Shown piece after piece: positions 16,946 through 28,797 of a stretch of 64,000 nt of DNA. The notes beneath the pieces were generated by a model, which was not told the origin of the DNA, made no database searches, and saw only the letters and a program-made list of their open reading frames with translations. Within the stretch, counting starts at the first letter, position 1. Every line of letters starts with the position of its first letter. A program made the translations under genes and the position numbers. Source of the DNA: UBA2334 sp049653005 (lineage in GTDB: Bacteria; Pseudomonadota; Gammaproteobacteria; Burkholderiales; Burkholderiaceae_C); contig JBASFL010000114.1 of NCBI GenBank assembly GCA_049653005.1, positions 10,108 to 74,107 on the forward strand, in the 5' to 3' direction.

Positions 16946-18163
16946 ATGGCAACCACGACATCGTCAGGCACCAAAGAGGTTGTATTTGAGTGGCAGGGCA
17001 AAGACCGCAACGGCAAGATCGTGCGCGGTGAAATGCGGGCGATGGGTGAAAACCAAGTGCAGGCATCGCTCAGGCGGCAAGGCATTCTGCCCACCAAAAT
17101 CAAAAAACGCCGCATGTCCAGCGGCAAAAGAATCACGCCCAAAGACCTGGCCATCTTCACCCGCCAGTTGGCCACCATGATGAAAGCGGGCGTGCCACTG
17201 TTGCAATCGTTCGATATCGTGGGCCGAGGCAACGCCAATGCCAGCGTGGCCAAGCTGCTGAACGACATCCGCATGGACGTGGAAACCGGCACATCGCTGA
17301 ATGCCGCGTTCCGCAAGTTCCCCCTGTACTTTGACAACCTGTATTGCAACCTGGTGGAAGCCGGTGAAGCCGCCGGTATCTTGGACCAGCTGCTGGACCG
17401 CTTGGCCGTTTACATGGAAAAGACCGAGGCCATCAAATCCAAAATCAAATCGGCACTGATGTACCCCATGTCGGTGGTCGTGGTGGCCTTCATCGTGGTG
17501 GCGGTGATCATGATTTTTGTGGTGCCTGCTTTCAAAGAAACATTCACGTCATTTGGTGCCGACCTGCCAGCGCCCACCTTGTTTGTGATGGCCATCAGCG
17601 AAATATTCGTGGCCTATTGGTGGCTGATTTTTGGGGTCATCGGCGGTGGCGTGTATTTCTTCATGCAAGCGTGGAAGCGCAATGAGAAAGTCCAAATGTT
17701 CATGGACCGCGTGCTGCTGAAAATGCCCATTTTTGGCGTGTTGGTGGAAAAGTCGGTGATTGCCCGCTGGACACGCACGCTGGCCACCATGTTTGCGGCA
17801 GGCGTGCCACTGGTAGAGGCTTTGGACTCGGTGGGCGGTGCGTCGGGTAACTCTGTCTACCAGCAGGCAACGGAAAGAATCCAGCGCGAAGTCTCCAGCG
17901 GCACCAGTCTCACTGCGGCCATGACCAATGCCAATGTGTTCCCCAGCATGGTGCTGCAGATGTGCGCCATCGGTGAAGAGTCCGGCTCCATTGACCACAT
18001 GCTCGGCAAAGCCGCAGACTTTTACGAATCGGAAGTGGACGACATGGTGGCAGGCCTGTCGAGCTTGATGGAACCCATCATCATCGTGTTCCTGGGTGGC
18101 TTGATCGGTGGCATTGTGGTGGCCATGTACCTCCCCATTTTCAAACTGGGCCAGGTGGTTTGA
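16946..18163 (+). CDS. pilC: Type IV pilus inner-membrane platform protein PilC
   Basis: The 405-residue protein has two repeated T2SF domains (about 75-200 and 275-400). Each ends near hydrophobic segments, at about 172-195, 215-240 and 375-400. The repeated 'AGVPLLQSFD' and 'AGVPLVEALDSV' stretches show the duplication. PilC anchors PilB and passes energy to the growing pilus. It lies 35 bases after pilB, and its TGA shares one base with the ATG of pilD. Confidence 0.94.
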   Translation: MATTTSSGTKEVVFEWQGKDRNGKIVRGEMRAMGENQVQASLRRQGILPTKIKKRRMSSGKRITPKDLAIFTRQLATMMKAGVPLLQSFDIVGRGNANASVAKLLNDIRMDVETGTSLNAAFRKFPLYFDNLYCNLVEAGEAAGILDQLLDRLAVYMEKTEAIKSKIKSALMYPMSVVVVAFIVVAVIMIFVVPAFKETFTSFGADLPAPTLFVMAISEIFVAYWWLIFGVIGGGVYFFMQAWKRNEKVQMFMDRVLLKMPIFGVLVEKSVIARWTRTLATMFAAGVPLVEALDSVGGASGNSVYQQATERIQREVSSGTSLTAAMTNANVFPSMVLQMCAIGEESGSIDHMLGKAADFYESEVDDMVAGLSSLMEPIIIVFLGGLIGGIVVAMYLPIFKLGQVV

Positions 18164-19008
18164 TGCTGGTTGACACACCCGAATGGGACATTGCCTTGGC
18201 TGGGCTGCTGGGTTTGTTGATCGGCAGTTTTTTGAACGTGCTGATCCACCGCTTGCCCAAAATGATGGAGCAACAATGGGCCGCTGAATGCGCGTCGCTG
18301 TCAGGCACACCCCCCCCAGATAAACCCACCTACAACCTGTGGGTGCCCCGTTCGGCGTGTCCCCATTGCGGCCATGCCATCCGCTGGTACGAAAACCTGC
18401 CCGTGTTGAGCTATGTGTTTTTGCGCGGCAAATGCGCGGCTTGCGGCGCGGGCATTTCATTGCGTTACCCCTTGGTTGAGTTGACCACCGGCGCAATGTT
18501 TGCTGCTTCCATCTGGCAATGGGGCATGACCCCCACGGGTTGGGCCTGGTCGGCCTTTGGGGCCGTGTTGCTGGCATTGGCTGCCATCGACTGGGACACC
18601 ACCTTGCTGCCCGACGATCTCACCCTGCCTTTGCTCTGGGCTGGTTTGTGCGCCGCTGCCCTGGGGTGGACCGCCACACCACTTGCGCACGCGTTCTGGG
18701 GCGCGGTTGCCGGTTACCTGTCGCTGTGGCTGGTGTTCTGGGCCTTCAAACTGGCCACGGGCAAAGACGGCATGGGCTATGGCGACTTCAAACTCTTTGC
18801 GGCATTGGGTGCGTGGTTCGGCTGGCAAGCATTGGTGCCCATCATTCTCATGGCATCGGTGGTGGGGGCCGTGGTGGGGATTGCCATGAAGTTCTCCAGC
18901 CAGCTGCGTGAGGGCGGCTATGTGCCCTTTGGCCCCTTCCTGGCCGTGGCGGGGTTCACGGCACTGTGGGTGACTCCCGCCCGCATGCTCGCCTTTGTGG
19001 GGCTGTGA
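18163..19008 (+). CDS. pilD: Prepilin peptidase/N-methyltransferase PilD
   Basis: PilD cleaves and N-methylates type IV prepilins in the inner membrane. The 281-residue protein has 'GSFLNVLIHRLP' near the N-terminus, then two CxxC pairs ('CPHCGH' and 'CAACGA', about 67-100) of the zinc-binding methylase part. Both catalytic aspartates lie in conserved settings: 'AAIDWDTTLLPDDLTLP' and 'GMGYGDFKLFAALGAW'. The ATG at 18163 overlaps the pilC stop by one base. Confidence 0.95.
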   Translation: MLVDTPEWDIALAGLLGLLIGSFLNVLIHRLPKMMEQQWAAECASLSGTPPPDKPTYNLWVPRSACPHCGHAIRWYENLPVLSYVFLRGKCAACGAGISLRYPLVELTTGAMFAASIWQWGMTPTGWAWSAFGAVLLALAAIDWDTTLLPDDLTLPLLWAGLCAAALGWTATPLAHAFWGAVAGYLSLWLVFWAFKLATGKDGMGYGDFKLFAALGAWFGWQALVPIILMASVVGAVVGIAMKFSSQLREGGYVPFGPFLAVAGFTALWVTPARMLAFVGL

Positions 19009-19604
19009 TGTTGCGCACCGTGGTGGGCCTGACGGGCGGTATCGGCAGCGGCAAAAGCACGGTGGCGCGCTTGCTGGCCAACCTGGGAGCCGGCGTGGTG
19101 GACGCCGACCAGTTGGCCCACGCGGTCACGGCGGCCGGTGGCAGCGCCATTCCAGCCTTGGTGCAAGCATTTGGAACAGCGTGCCTCACACCCGACGGTG
19201 CTCTGGACCGGGCCCACATGCGGGCCCAGGTGTTTGCCAACCCCAGTGCGCGCGAGCAACTGCAAGCCATCACCCACCCACTGATCGGCCAGGCCGTGGC
19301 CACGGCTGTGGCGCAAGCCACCCAACCGGTGGTGGTGCTAGACATACCACTGCTGGTCGAATCCGGCCGGTGGCGCGCCCAATGCGACTGGGTGGTGGTG
19401 GTGGATTGCACCGAAGCCACCCAAATGCGCCGCGTGCACGCCCGCAGCGGCTGGTCTGATGCCCAAACACAAGCCGTGATCCAGGCACAAGCCACCCGGC
19501 TGGCCCGTTTGGCCGCCGCCGATGTGGTGCTGGACAACGACCAAACCACCCTGACCGATTTGACCGCGTCAGTCACCCGGCTGGGCCACTGGCTGGGGCT
19601 ATGA
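19008..19604 (+). CDS. coaE: Dephospho-CoA kinase
   Basis: CoaE does the last step of coenzyme A synthesis, ATP-dependent phosphorylation of dephospho-CoA. The 198-residue protein has the P-loop 'GLTGGIGSGKSTVARLLA' at residues 7-24. 'VVDADQLAHAV' and 'VVLDIPLLVESG' are typical CoaE motifs. The start overlaps the pilD stop by one base; this pilD-coaE pairing is common in proteobacteria. Length fits. Confidence 0.95.
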   Translation: MLRTVVGLTGGIGSGKSTVARLLANLGAGVVDADQLAHAVTAAGGSAIPALVQAFGTACLTPDGALDRAHMRAQVFANPSAREQLQAITHPLIGQAVATAVAQATQPVVVLDIPLLVESGRWRAQCDWVVVVDCTEATQMRRVHARSGWSDAQTQAVIQAQATRLARLAAADVVLDNDQTTLTDLTASVTRLGHWLGL

Positions 19605-19641
19605 TGCTCGCCACACTCCCACCCCTGCCTGCGCATCCACT

Positions 19642-20397
19642 GTGATTCTTTACGAATACCCCTTCAACGAACGCATACGCACCTACCTGCGCCTGGAACA
19701 CCTGTTTCAGCGCCTGGTGACCCTGGTGGGGCGTGACGATGCCCTGGACCACCATTTCGCCTTGCACACCCTGTTCGAGATGATGGATGTGGCCTCCCGT
19801 GCCGACATGAAGTCCGACGTGCTCAAAGACTTGGACAAACAAAAACAAGTGCTCAATGGCTACCGGGGCAACCCCGCCATTTCAGAGCAGGCGTTGGACC
19901 AGGTGGTGGCACAGATTGAAACCTATTTCACCAACCTCAACCAGTTGGTCGGCAAAACCGGGCAAACCCTGACCGACAACGATTGGCTCATGGGCATCCG
20001 CAGCCGCATTTCCATCCCGGGTGGCACCTGCGAATTTGACCTGCCCGCGTATTACGACTGGCAGCACAAACCCGCAGAGGTGCGGCGTGCCGACCTCACG
20101 CGCTGGTGCCAAACCGTGCAGCCGCTGTCAGAAGCCATTGGGTTTTTGCTGCAAATGTTGCGCGACTCTGGCATGCCACAAAAAGTGGTGGTCACCGCCG
20201 GGCAGTTCCAACAGAACTTGCCCCAAGGCCGCACATTCCAGTTGTTGCGCCTTCGGTTGAATGCCGACACGGGCTTGGTGCCCGAAATCAGTGGCAACAG
20301 GCTGATGGTGTCGGTGCGCATGATGCGGCTGGGTGAAGACGCCCGCCTGCACGCGGCCACCGAAGATGCATCGTTTGAACTGACCATGTGCTCATGA
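19642..20397 (+). CDS. zapD: Cell division protein ZapD
   Basis: ZapD crosslinks FtsZ filaments in the division ring. The 251-residue protein begins 'MILYEYPFNERIRTYLRLEH', the ZapD (DUF1342) N-terminus, with an all-helical first half and a beta-rich second half. The start codon is GTG at 19642, chosen because it gives the conserved N-terminus. Its stop overlaps the yacG start by four bases, a pairing that is conserved with coaE upstream. Confidence 0.94.
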   Translation: MILYEYPFNERIRTYLRLEHLFQRLVTLVGRDDALDHHFALHTLFEMMDVASRADMKSDVLKDLDKQKQVLNGYRGNPAISEQALDQVVAQIETYFTNLNQLVGKTGQTLTDNDWLMGIRSRISIPGGTCEFDLPAYYDWQHKPAEVRRADLTRWCQTVQPLSEAIGFLLQMLRDSGMPQKVVVTAGQFQQNLPQGRTFQLLRLRLNADTGLVPEISGNRLMVSVRMMRLGEDARLHAATEDASFELTMCS

Positions 20398-20600
20398 GCG
20401 ACGCCGCCCCCGCACCTTCTGTTCGCACCGTGGTGTGCCCCCAATGCAGCGGGCCCAGTGTGTACGCGCCCCACAATGCCTTTCGGCCGTTTTGCAGCGA
20501 GCGCTGCAAACTGGGTGACTTGGGCCGCTGGGCCAGCGAAGATTTCCGCTTGCCCGATGCCGCACCACCCGACACCGGCGCGGACAAAAATCACCAATAA
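20394..20600 (+). CDS. yacG: DNA gyrase inhibitor YacG (zinc-binding)
   Basis: The 68-residue protein carries the YacG zinc site: CPQC near residue 15 and 'FCSERCKLGDLGRWA' near 37-51, four cysteines in all. YacG binds gyrase B and limits gyrase activity in E. coli. The ATG at 20394 overlaps the zapD stop by ATGA. An interspersed repeat begins a few bases after the stop. Confidence 0.93.
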   Translation: MSDAAPAPSVRTVVCPQCSGPSVYAPHNAFRPFCSERCKLGDLGRWASEDFRLPDAAPPDTGADKNHQ

Positions 20601-20605
20601 AATAC

Positions 20606-20656
20606 ACCCCCAGCGCTTTACCAAATTGAATAGTTTGCTATCTATTCAGAAAGCCA
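20606..20656 (+). repeat. Interspersed repeat copy 4
   Basis: Plus strand reads CCCCAGCGCTTTACC, then a TTGAAT middle, then AGTTTGCTAT. It lies between convergent yacG and the nudix gene; the nudix stop codon (TAG) is formed by the TAT/CTAT end of the repeat. Confidence 0.8.
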
Positions 20657-21100
20657 CTGAAGCACGGGAACCGTGCCTGCCAACACGGGCGTCACTGTCA
20701 CAGGCAGGCGTTGCCAGGCAAACTGCTGACCTTCCCGCATGACCAATTCCCCTTGCCAGCGGGTCACCTTGCAAAAATGCAGCCGCACCAAGGCATGGGG
20801 GTAATCCACCACCTGCTCCCGCCACCGCTCGATGTGCTGGACGTGAATGCCCAGTTCTTCGTGCAACTCACGGGTCAGCGCGTCTTCCACGGTTTCACCG
20901 GCTTCAAACTTGCCACCCGGAAACTCCCAGTGGTCGGCATACGATTTACCTGGCGGGCGTGTGGTCAACAGAAACTGGCCATCTGGCTGCACCAAGATGC
21001 CCACCGCCACATCGGTGCAGGGGCGAGTTGGAGCACCTGGCGGCGAGGCCTGTCGGGCCACATCGGGGTCAACCACCAACGTATGGTCAATCAAAGACAT
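20642..21100 (-). CDS. Nudix hydrolase, MutT-like
   Basis: The 152-residue protein has a full nudix box ('GGKFEAGETVEDALTREL' then 'HEELGI', about residues 62-85), fitting the G-x5-E-x7-R-E-U-x-E-E-x-G-U pattern. It is probably a MutT-type enzyme that removes oxidised nucleotides such as 8-oxo-dGTP. The substrate cannot be proved from the box alone. The ATG at 21100 gives a normal length; a much longer upstream frame runs through the next gene. It is the last gene after argJ and the DUF815 ATPase. Confidence 0.88.
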   Translation of the reverse strand: MSLIDHTLVVDPDVARQASPPGAPTRPCTDVAVGILVQPDGQFLLTTRPPGKSYADHWEFPGGKFEAGETVEDALTRELHEELGIHVQHIERWREQVVDYPHALVRLHFCKVTRWQGELVMREGQQFAWQRLPVTVTPVLAGTVPVLQWLSE

Positions 21101-21117
21101 GGCCAACACACGGGGGC

Positions 21118-21996
21118 TCAAGCCCCACGGCCTCCGGCAAAGTCGCGTGCGAACTGGTAAGCCACGCGGCCGCTGCGCGAGCCACGCTCCAACGCCCACA
21201 CCAACGCCTGAGGCCTGGCCACATCCACCTCGGCCTTGGGCACGCCGAAATGTTGCAACCACTGGGCGACGATGGCCAAGTATTCGTCTTGGCTGAAGGG
21301 GTAGAAGCTGACCCACAGACCAAAACGCTCGGACAAGGAAATTTTTTCCTCGATCACCTCACCCGGGTGCACCTCACCGTCGTCGGTGTGGGTGTAGCTG
21401 AGGTTGTCCTTCATGTATTCGGGCAACAGGTGGCGGCGGTTGCTGGTGGCGTAAATCAGCACGTTGGCACTGGTGGCGGACACCGAGCCATCCAGAATGG
21501 ATTTCAGCGCCTTGTAGCCCGACTCACCCTCGTCAAAACTGAGGTCGTCGCAAAACACAATGAAGCGCTCGGGCCGGGTGCCCACCAAGTCGATCAGATC
21601 GGGCAGGTCCACCAGATCGGCCTTGTCCACCTCGATCAGGCGCAAGCCCTGCGGGGCAAACGCATTCAGGCATGCCTTGATCAGAGACGACTTGCCCGTG
21701 CCCCGCGCACCGGTCAGAAGCACGTTGTTGGCAGGCCGACCTGCGACAAACTGCTGGGTGTTGCGCACGATTTTTTCTTTTTGCGCCTCCACCTCGCACA
21801 CGTCAGCCAGTTGCAACGGGGCAACCAGCCTCACCGGGTCCAAACGGCCCGGCGCCGAGCCCCGGCGGCGGTAGCGAAAGGCCACAGAAGCCTGCCAATC
21901 GGGCTCCACCACGGCCGTGGCGCCAGGCAACACAGCCTCCAGGCGTGTCAGCAGGGCATCAACGCGGCCCAGCACCCGCTCCAGCGCATCGCTCAT
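21118..21996 (-). CDS. DUF815-family AAA-type ATPase
   Basis: The 292-residue protein has Walker A 'LLTGARGTGKSSLIKA' near residue 95, Walker B 'ERFIVFCDDLSFDEGE' near 150 and the DUF815 stretch 'ATSNRRHLLPEYMKDN'. The family resembles AAA+ ATPases but its cellular role is not established. The ATG at 21996 overlaps the argJ stop by ATGA, and the nudix gene follows 17 bases later. The argJ-DUF815-nudix order is recurrent in this bacterial group. Confidence 0.88.
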   Translation of the reverse strand: MSDALERVLGRVDALLTRLEAVLPGATAVVEPDWQASVAFRYRRRGSAPGRLDPVRLVAPLQLADVCEVEAQKEKIVRNTQQFVAGRPANNVLLTGARGTGKSSLIKACLNAFAPQGLRLIEVDKADLVDLPDLIDLVGTRPERFIVFCDDLSFDEGESGYKALKSILDGSVSATSANVLIYATSNRRHLLPEYMKDNLSYTHTDDGEVHPGEVIEEKISLSERFGLWVSFYPFSQDEYLAIVAQWLQHFGVPKAEVDVARPQALVWALERGSRSGRVAYQFARDFAGGRGA

Positions 21997-23222
21997 GAGC
22001 GGTAATCGGCGTTGATGGTGACGTAGTCGTGGCTGAAATCGCAGGTCCACACCGTGTCGGCGCAATGGCCACGGCCCAAACCCACGCGCACCGTGATTTC
22101 CGCTTGCGCCATCACGCGGGCCCCGTCAGCTTCCTGGTAGTCGGGGTGGCGGCCACCCCGGGTGACCACGTGCACGTCGTCCAGGTGCAATTCGATCAAG
22201 CTTTGGTCCAGATCGGCGATGCCTGCGTAGCCCACGGCCGCCAAAATACGGCCCAGGTTCGGGTCGCTGGCAAAAAACGCCGTTTTCACCAGTGGCGAAT
22301 GGGCGATGGCGTAAGCGGCCTTCAGGCATTCATCGGTGGTTTGGCCACCTTCCACACGCACGCTGATGAACTTGGTCGCACCCTCACCATCGCGAACCAT
22401 GGCATGGGCCAGGTGCTGCGCCACGGCGAGCAACGCCGCCATCAGTGCTGAGCCATCGGCGCTGGACACATCGGTAATGGGGGGGTTGCCCGCCTGGTGG
22501 GTGGCCACCAGCAGGAAAGAGTCGTTGGTGGAGGTGTCGCCGTCCACCGTCACGCGGTTGAACGACTGATCGGCCAGTGTTTTGCACAGGGACTGCACCA
22601 GCGCCGGGTCAATGTGCGCATCGGTGGCCACAAAGCCCAGCATGGTGGCCATGTTGGGGCGGATCATGCCCGCGCCCTTGGCCATGCCCGTGACCGTCAC
22701 GGTGCGGCCGCCCAGCACCACCTGGCGGCTGATGGCCTTGGGTTGGGTGTCGGTGGTCATGATGGCCTGGGCCGCACGCAACCAGTGGCTGCCTTGGGCG
22801 TCGGCCAAGGCGGCTGGCAGGCCTGCAACCACGCGGTCAGCGGGCAATTGCTCCATGATCACACCGGTGGAAAACGGCAACACCTGCTGCGCCGTCACAC
22901 CCAAGTGGCCTGCCATGGCCTCACACACGGCACGTGCACGGGCCAAGCCTTCGGCCCCGGTGCCCGCGTTGGCGTTGCCGGTGTTGATGACCATGGCACG
23001 GATGGCTGAACCACCCGCCAGGTGCTCTCGGCACACCTGAACAGGGGCCGCGCAGAACCGGTTTTGCGTGAACACGGCACCCACGGTGGCGCCCTCGTCC
23101 AACAGCAACACTGTCAGGTCTTTGCGGTTGGCTTTGCGGACACCCGCCTCGGTCACTCCCAGGCGAAAACCCGCCACGGGCAACAATTCATCAGCGGTGG
23201 GAATGGGCAAATTCACAGGCAT
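21993..23222 (-). CDS. argJ: Bifunctional ornithine acetyltransferase / N-acetylglutamate synthase ArgJ
   Basis: ArgJ recycles the acetyl group in arginine synthesis, making ornithine from N-acetylornithine. The 409-residue proenzyme has the self-cleavage site 'MIRPNMATMLGFVATDAH' near residues 190-207, where the Thr of ATMLG becomes the nucleophile. The N-terminal 'FRLGVTEAGVRK' and C-terminal 'DYVTINADYRS' are typical. It lies about 20 bases downstream of secA on the same strand and overlaps DUF815 by four bases. Confidence 0.96.
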   Translation of the reverse strand: MPVNLPIPTADELLPVAGFRLGVTEAGVRKANRKDLTVLLLDEGATVGAVFTQNRFCAAPVQVCREHLAGGSAIRAMVINTGNANAGTGAEGLARARAVCEAMAGHLGVTAQQVLPFSTGVIMEQLPADRVVAGLPAALADAQGSHWLRAAQAIMTTDTQPKAISRQVVLGGRTVTVTGMAKGAGMIRPNMATMLGFVATDAHIDPALVQSLCKTLADQSFNRVTVDGDTSTNDSFLLVATHQAGNPPITDVSSADGSALMAALLAVAQHLAHAMVRDGEGATKFISVRVEGGQTTDECLKAAYAIAHSPLVKTAFFASDPNLGRILAAVGYAGIADLDQSLIELHLDDVHVVTRGGRHPDYQEADGARVMAQAEITVRVGLGRGHCADTVWTCDFSHDYVTINADYRS

Positions 23223-23244
23223 GTTCTGAATTCCAACTTAAAAA

Positions 23245-26004
<2,760 letters not shown>

Positions 26005-26234
26005 GAACTGTTGGACCGCGCCACGCCAGCAAAAAGCTGCCGTCGATGGCCCGTTTGATTGGGATGTGGGGCATTGACCGAATCGGTCAATGGCTTGTGC
26101 GCAAATGGAGCAATACCGCGAATTTTAAACCCCGGCCTTTGCCATGCCGCAAGGCGCGGGCTCAGCGCTCAGCAATTGGCCGCCGCCACAAGGTGCGGGC
26201 TGTTGACATGAACCATTTTCATTTTTGAGCCAAC

Positions 26235-27126
26235 TTACGCGCCGCCCCCAGCATAGCGGCCTGTGGTGCGGCCAGCATCCAGAAAACGCTGAAGGTCTTG
26301 CGCCACGCCAGCAACCCACACCCGAAATGAAGGTGTTGCCCACGCTTGACAACATCACCCACTTTCACCAGCACACGCAAAGCGTGGGCTCATCGTGTGA
26401 GCAATTCTTTGCGATGGTCAACTTCCACCGCATTGCCGTCGGCTGGGTGGAACTCTTGCGCCACCACCACGCCCCCGACTGCGGCAACGATGGGGATGCC
26501 TGAATCAGAAGCGAAGTCCAACCCCGTGTGCAAAGCGCGCTGGCAATTCAGGAGATTGATACGCCAACCAAACTCAAAGCCAGGCCTCGATTCGCGCATG
26601 GGTGCTTCTGTGGGTAACATGGCTTTTTTCACCCTGTCTTCAACCAAGTGGGATTCTGTCAGTGACAACCTGTCTGCACTCCCCAATGCACGGCGGGTGA
26701 GGTGCTCAATGCTCGCATTAAACTCATCCATCGTCAGACTGCGGGGAGCCAGCAAACACCGCCAGCGCCCATCTTTGACTTGGCCTCAACAGGGGGCAAA
26801 CCGGCCAAAGAAGACACACGCTCAGCCAAAGCGTGCAATTGCACCACCCTGGCCTGCATTTCACCCAATTTGGTGGCCATTGCATCCAGACTTTCTCGCA
26901 GGTGGTGCTCTCGGTTCTGGCGTTCTGCACTGGACACCAGTTTCACCAGCGGTGTGACACTGTGCCAACCCTGGCGGGCACCGTGCACAAGCACAAAATG
27001 GTAAGCAAGCAAAGACAAACCCACCAACAGGACAACTGCGGCCACCAGCGCCCCGACCAACTGAACACCGGTCACGTGCAACGCACGGTGCTTGATAACT
27101 CAAGGGGCCGTGATAATCAGATGCAT
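26235..27126 (-). pseudogene. Decayed M23-family peptidoglycan endopeptidase
   Basis: Three minus-strand frames together spell an M23 peptidase with an N-terminal membrane anchor ('GALVAAVVLLVGLSLLAYHF'). The first metal motif HTGLD lies in 'RALHTGLDFASDSG', and the HLHF motif is at 26324-26335. Lesions seen: TGA at codon 9 (27100-27102); a frameshift near 26745; TGA at 26390-26392 where Tyr is expected in 'LLTR-YAH'; loss of about a dozen codons between 'VVKRGQ' and HLHF; and a further one-base shift after HLHF. The tail ends in 'GRYAGGGA' and TAA at 26235. The gene lies between secA and a DciA-like gene, where intact homologues are usual. It is very unlikely to make an active enzyme. Confidence 0.88.
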
Positions 27127-27462
27127 GATGAATTTGCTTCCCGCGTGATGCGCACGCCTCCTGCCTTGCGTCGCACCTCTGTCAGCCTGACCGAAGCCGC
27201 TGCTGACTCACCCATGCTGGCGCACTTGGGTGCCCTGGTCGAACGGTCCAAACGGCACATGGTGGCCATCGAACCTATTCTGCCCAAAGGGCTGAAATCT
27301 CAGGTTACAGCAGGCCCTGTGGAGGAGGGTGTTTGGTGCTTGCTGGTACGCAGTGGAGCCGTGGCCAGCAAACTGAGGCAACTGTTGCCCGATTTGGAAG
27401 CGCGATTGCTGGCGGTGCAGGGCAGGAACATCAAAATTCGCGTAAAAATTTTGGCTGCTTGA
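27121..27462 (+). CDS. DciA-like protein (DUF721)
   Basis: The 113-residue protein has the DUF721 pattern in its second half: 'VWCLLVRSGAVASKLRQLLP' followed by the 'NIKIRV' strand. DciA proteins load the replicative helicase DnaB in bacteria that lack DnaC. The ATG at 27121 overlaps the start of the decayed peptidase on the other strand; an ATG at 27148 is a shorter choice. A long upstream extension is antisense to the pseudogene and is not included. The DUF721-M23-secA order is typical of Burkholderiales. Confidence 0.75.
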   Translation: MHDEFASRVMRTPPALRRTSVSLTEAAADSPMLAHLGALVERSKRHMVAIEPILPKGLKSQVTAGPVEEGVWCLLVRSGAVASKLRQLLPDLEARLLAVQGRNIKIRVKILAA

Positions 27463-27490
27463 CATGGGTTGCATTCATACAACCATGAGA

Positions 27491-27566
27491 TGGTGCCGAT
27501 TGTCGGATTCGAACTGACGACCTATCGCTTACAAGGCGAGTGCTCTACCAACTGAGCTAAACCGGC
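27491..27566 (-). tRNA. tRNA-Thr (anticodon TGT)
   Basis: Minus strand folds as a complete tRNA: acceptor GCCGGTT pairs with AATCGGC (one G-T), then discriminator A and an encoded CCA. The D arm is GCTC/GAGC, the anticodon loop CTTGTAA with anticodon TGT, and the T arm GTCAG-TTCGAAT-CCGAC-type. The first base pair of the anticodon stem is mismatched (C-T). The length is 76 bases. Confidence 0.95.
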
Positions 27567-27578
27567 ACGGGCTATATC

Positions 27579-28070
27579 TTACTTGATCCGCTTGAGCGTT
27601 GGCCGGGTCCCGTTGGGAGGTCCGTCACTTTGCCAAGTTTTTTCTGAATTGTCCGCAGGCATGGTCGGTGTGACGTCCACCAACGCAAGCGGGGCTGTGA
27701 CAACGCCCTGCTCATCTTGCGATGCGTCCATTGCTATGGAGACCGCTGAAGGCTGCACAGGAAATGCCATGCCCTGCCCGTTTTCACGGGCGTAAATGGC
27801 AGAGACGCGCTCCACCGGCACGGTTACCTGCTGCGGCACGCCGCCGAACCGAGCTTTGAACTCTATGAATTCATCCCCCAAGCTCAAACCGCCCGTGGCG
27901 TCGGTGCTGACATTCAACACGATTTCGCCATCAACCACATGCTGTCGAGGCACACGCACGGACCCATCCACCGCCACCGCCAGGTAAGGGGTGAACCCAT
28001 GGTCCATGCACCATTGGTGCAGGGCCCTGATGAGATAAGGGCGGGTGGAGGGCAACTGTGTCATGTTCAC
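27579..28070 (-). CDS. sspB: ClpXP protease specificity-enhancing factor SspB
   Basis: SspB delivers ssrA-tagged proteins to ClpXP. The folded domain (about residues 8-115) includes 'TRPYLIRALHQWCMDHGF' and 'VNVSTDATGGLSLGDEFIEF', both characteristic. A flexible tail ends in the basic XB-like 'TRPTLKRIK' that docks on ClpX. The start is either GTG at 28070, with GGAAG nine bases upstream, or ATG at 28064. It follows sspA by 22 bases, the common sspA-sspB pair. Confidence 0.92.
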   Translation of the reverse strand: MNMTQLPSTRPYLIRALHQWCMDHGFTPYLAVAVDGSVRVPRQHVVDGEIVLNVSTDATGGLSLGDEFIEFKARFGGVPQQVTVPVERVSAIYARENGQGMAFPVQPSAVSIAMDASQDEQGVVTAPLALVDVTPTMPADNSEKTWQSDGPPNGTRPTLKRIK

Positions 28071-28092
28071 AACAAAGTACTTCCAGCAAGCA

Positions 28093-28704
28093 TCACTTGC
28101 GCATGACCTTCTCGGAAGGGGTCAATGCTTCAATGTAAGCGGGGCGGGAAAAAATGCGCTCTGCGTACTTGAGCAAAGGTGCGGCATTTTTGCTCAACTC
28201 AATACCGTAGAAATCGAGGCGCCACAGCAGCGGTGCAATGGCCACATCCAACATGGAGAAACTGTCTCCCAACATGAACTTGTTTTTCAAGAACACGGGG
28301 GCCAGCTGGGTCAACCGGTCGCGGATGTAGCTGCGAGCTTTTTCGACAGCTTTCTCATTGCCTTTGCCACCACGGGCCTCAAGCACAGAAACGTGTGTGA
28401 ACAGTTCTTTTTCGAAATTCAACAAGAACAGGCGGACACGGGCGCGGTCCACAGGATCACCCGGCATCAGTTGGGGATGTGGAAAACGCTCGTCGATGTA
28501 CTCATTGATGATGTTTGACTCATAAAGAATCAAATCACGCTCAACCAAAATGGGCACTTGCCCATAAGGGTTCATCACGGCGATGTCTTCGGGCTTGTTG
28601 AAAAGGTCCACATCACGGATTTCGAAATCCATGCCCTTTTCAAACAACACAAAACGGCAGCGGTGGGAAAAAGGGCACGTGGTACCCGAATACAAAACCA
28701 TCAT
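28093..28704 (-). CDS. sspA: Stringent starvation protein A (SspA)
   Basis: SspA is a glutathione-S-transferase-fold RNA polymerase-associated protein that alters transcription in starvation and acid stress. The 203-residue protein begins 'MMVLYSGTTCPFSHRCRFVL' and carries the thioredoxin-like domain to about residue 80 ('YGQVPILVERDLILYES') and the helical C-terminal domain. I take the first of two adjacent ATGs (28704), with GAGG about 11 bases upstream. It lies downstream of petABC, beyond a terminator. Confidence 0.93.
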   Translation of the reverse strand: MMVLYSGTTCPFSHRCRFVLFEKGMDFEIRDVDLFNKPEDIAVMNPYGQVPILVERDLILYESNIINEYIDERFPHPQLMPGDPVDRARVRLFLLNFEKELFTHVSVLEARGGKGNEKAVEKARSYIRDRLTQLAPVFLKNKFMLGDSFSMLDVAIAPLLWRLDFYGIELSKNAAPLLKYAERIFSRPAYIEALTPSEKVMRK

Positions 28705-28723
28705 GACAACGAATCCCTCAATG

Positions 28724-28756
28724 AAAAACAGTGACGACACGCCCTTGGGTGTGTCG
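28724..28756 (-). terminator. Intrinsic terminator after petABC
   Basis: Minus strand: CGACAC(A)CCC pairs with GGG(C)GTGTCG with one mismatch, followed a few bases later by TTTTT. It lies between petC and sspA. Confidence 0.65.
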
Positions 28757-28797
28757 CCACTGCAGCAGATCCGGGTGGGGCCCCGGGCGCGCTGATG

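Noticed and set aside
27491..27566. tRNA-Thr gene as an integration site of a prophage or island
   Set aside because: Genes on both sides are ordinary and no integrase or repeated tRNA end is visible.
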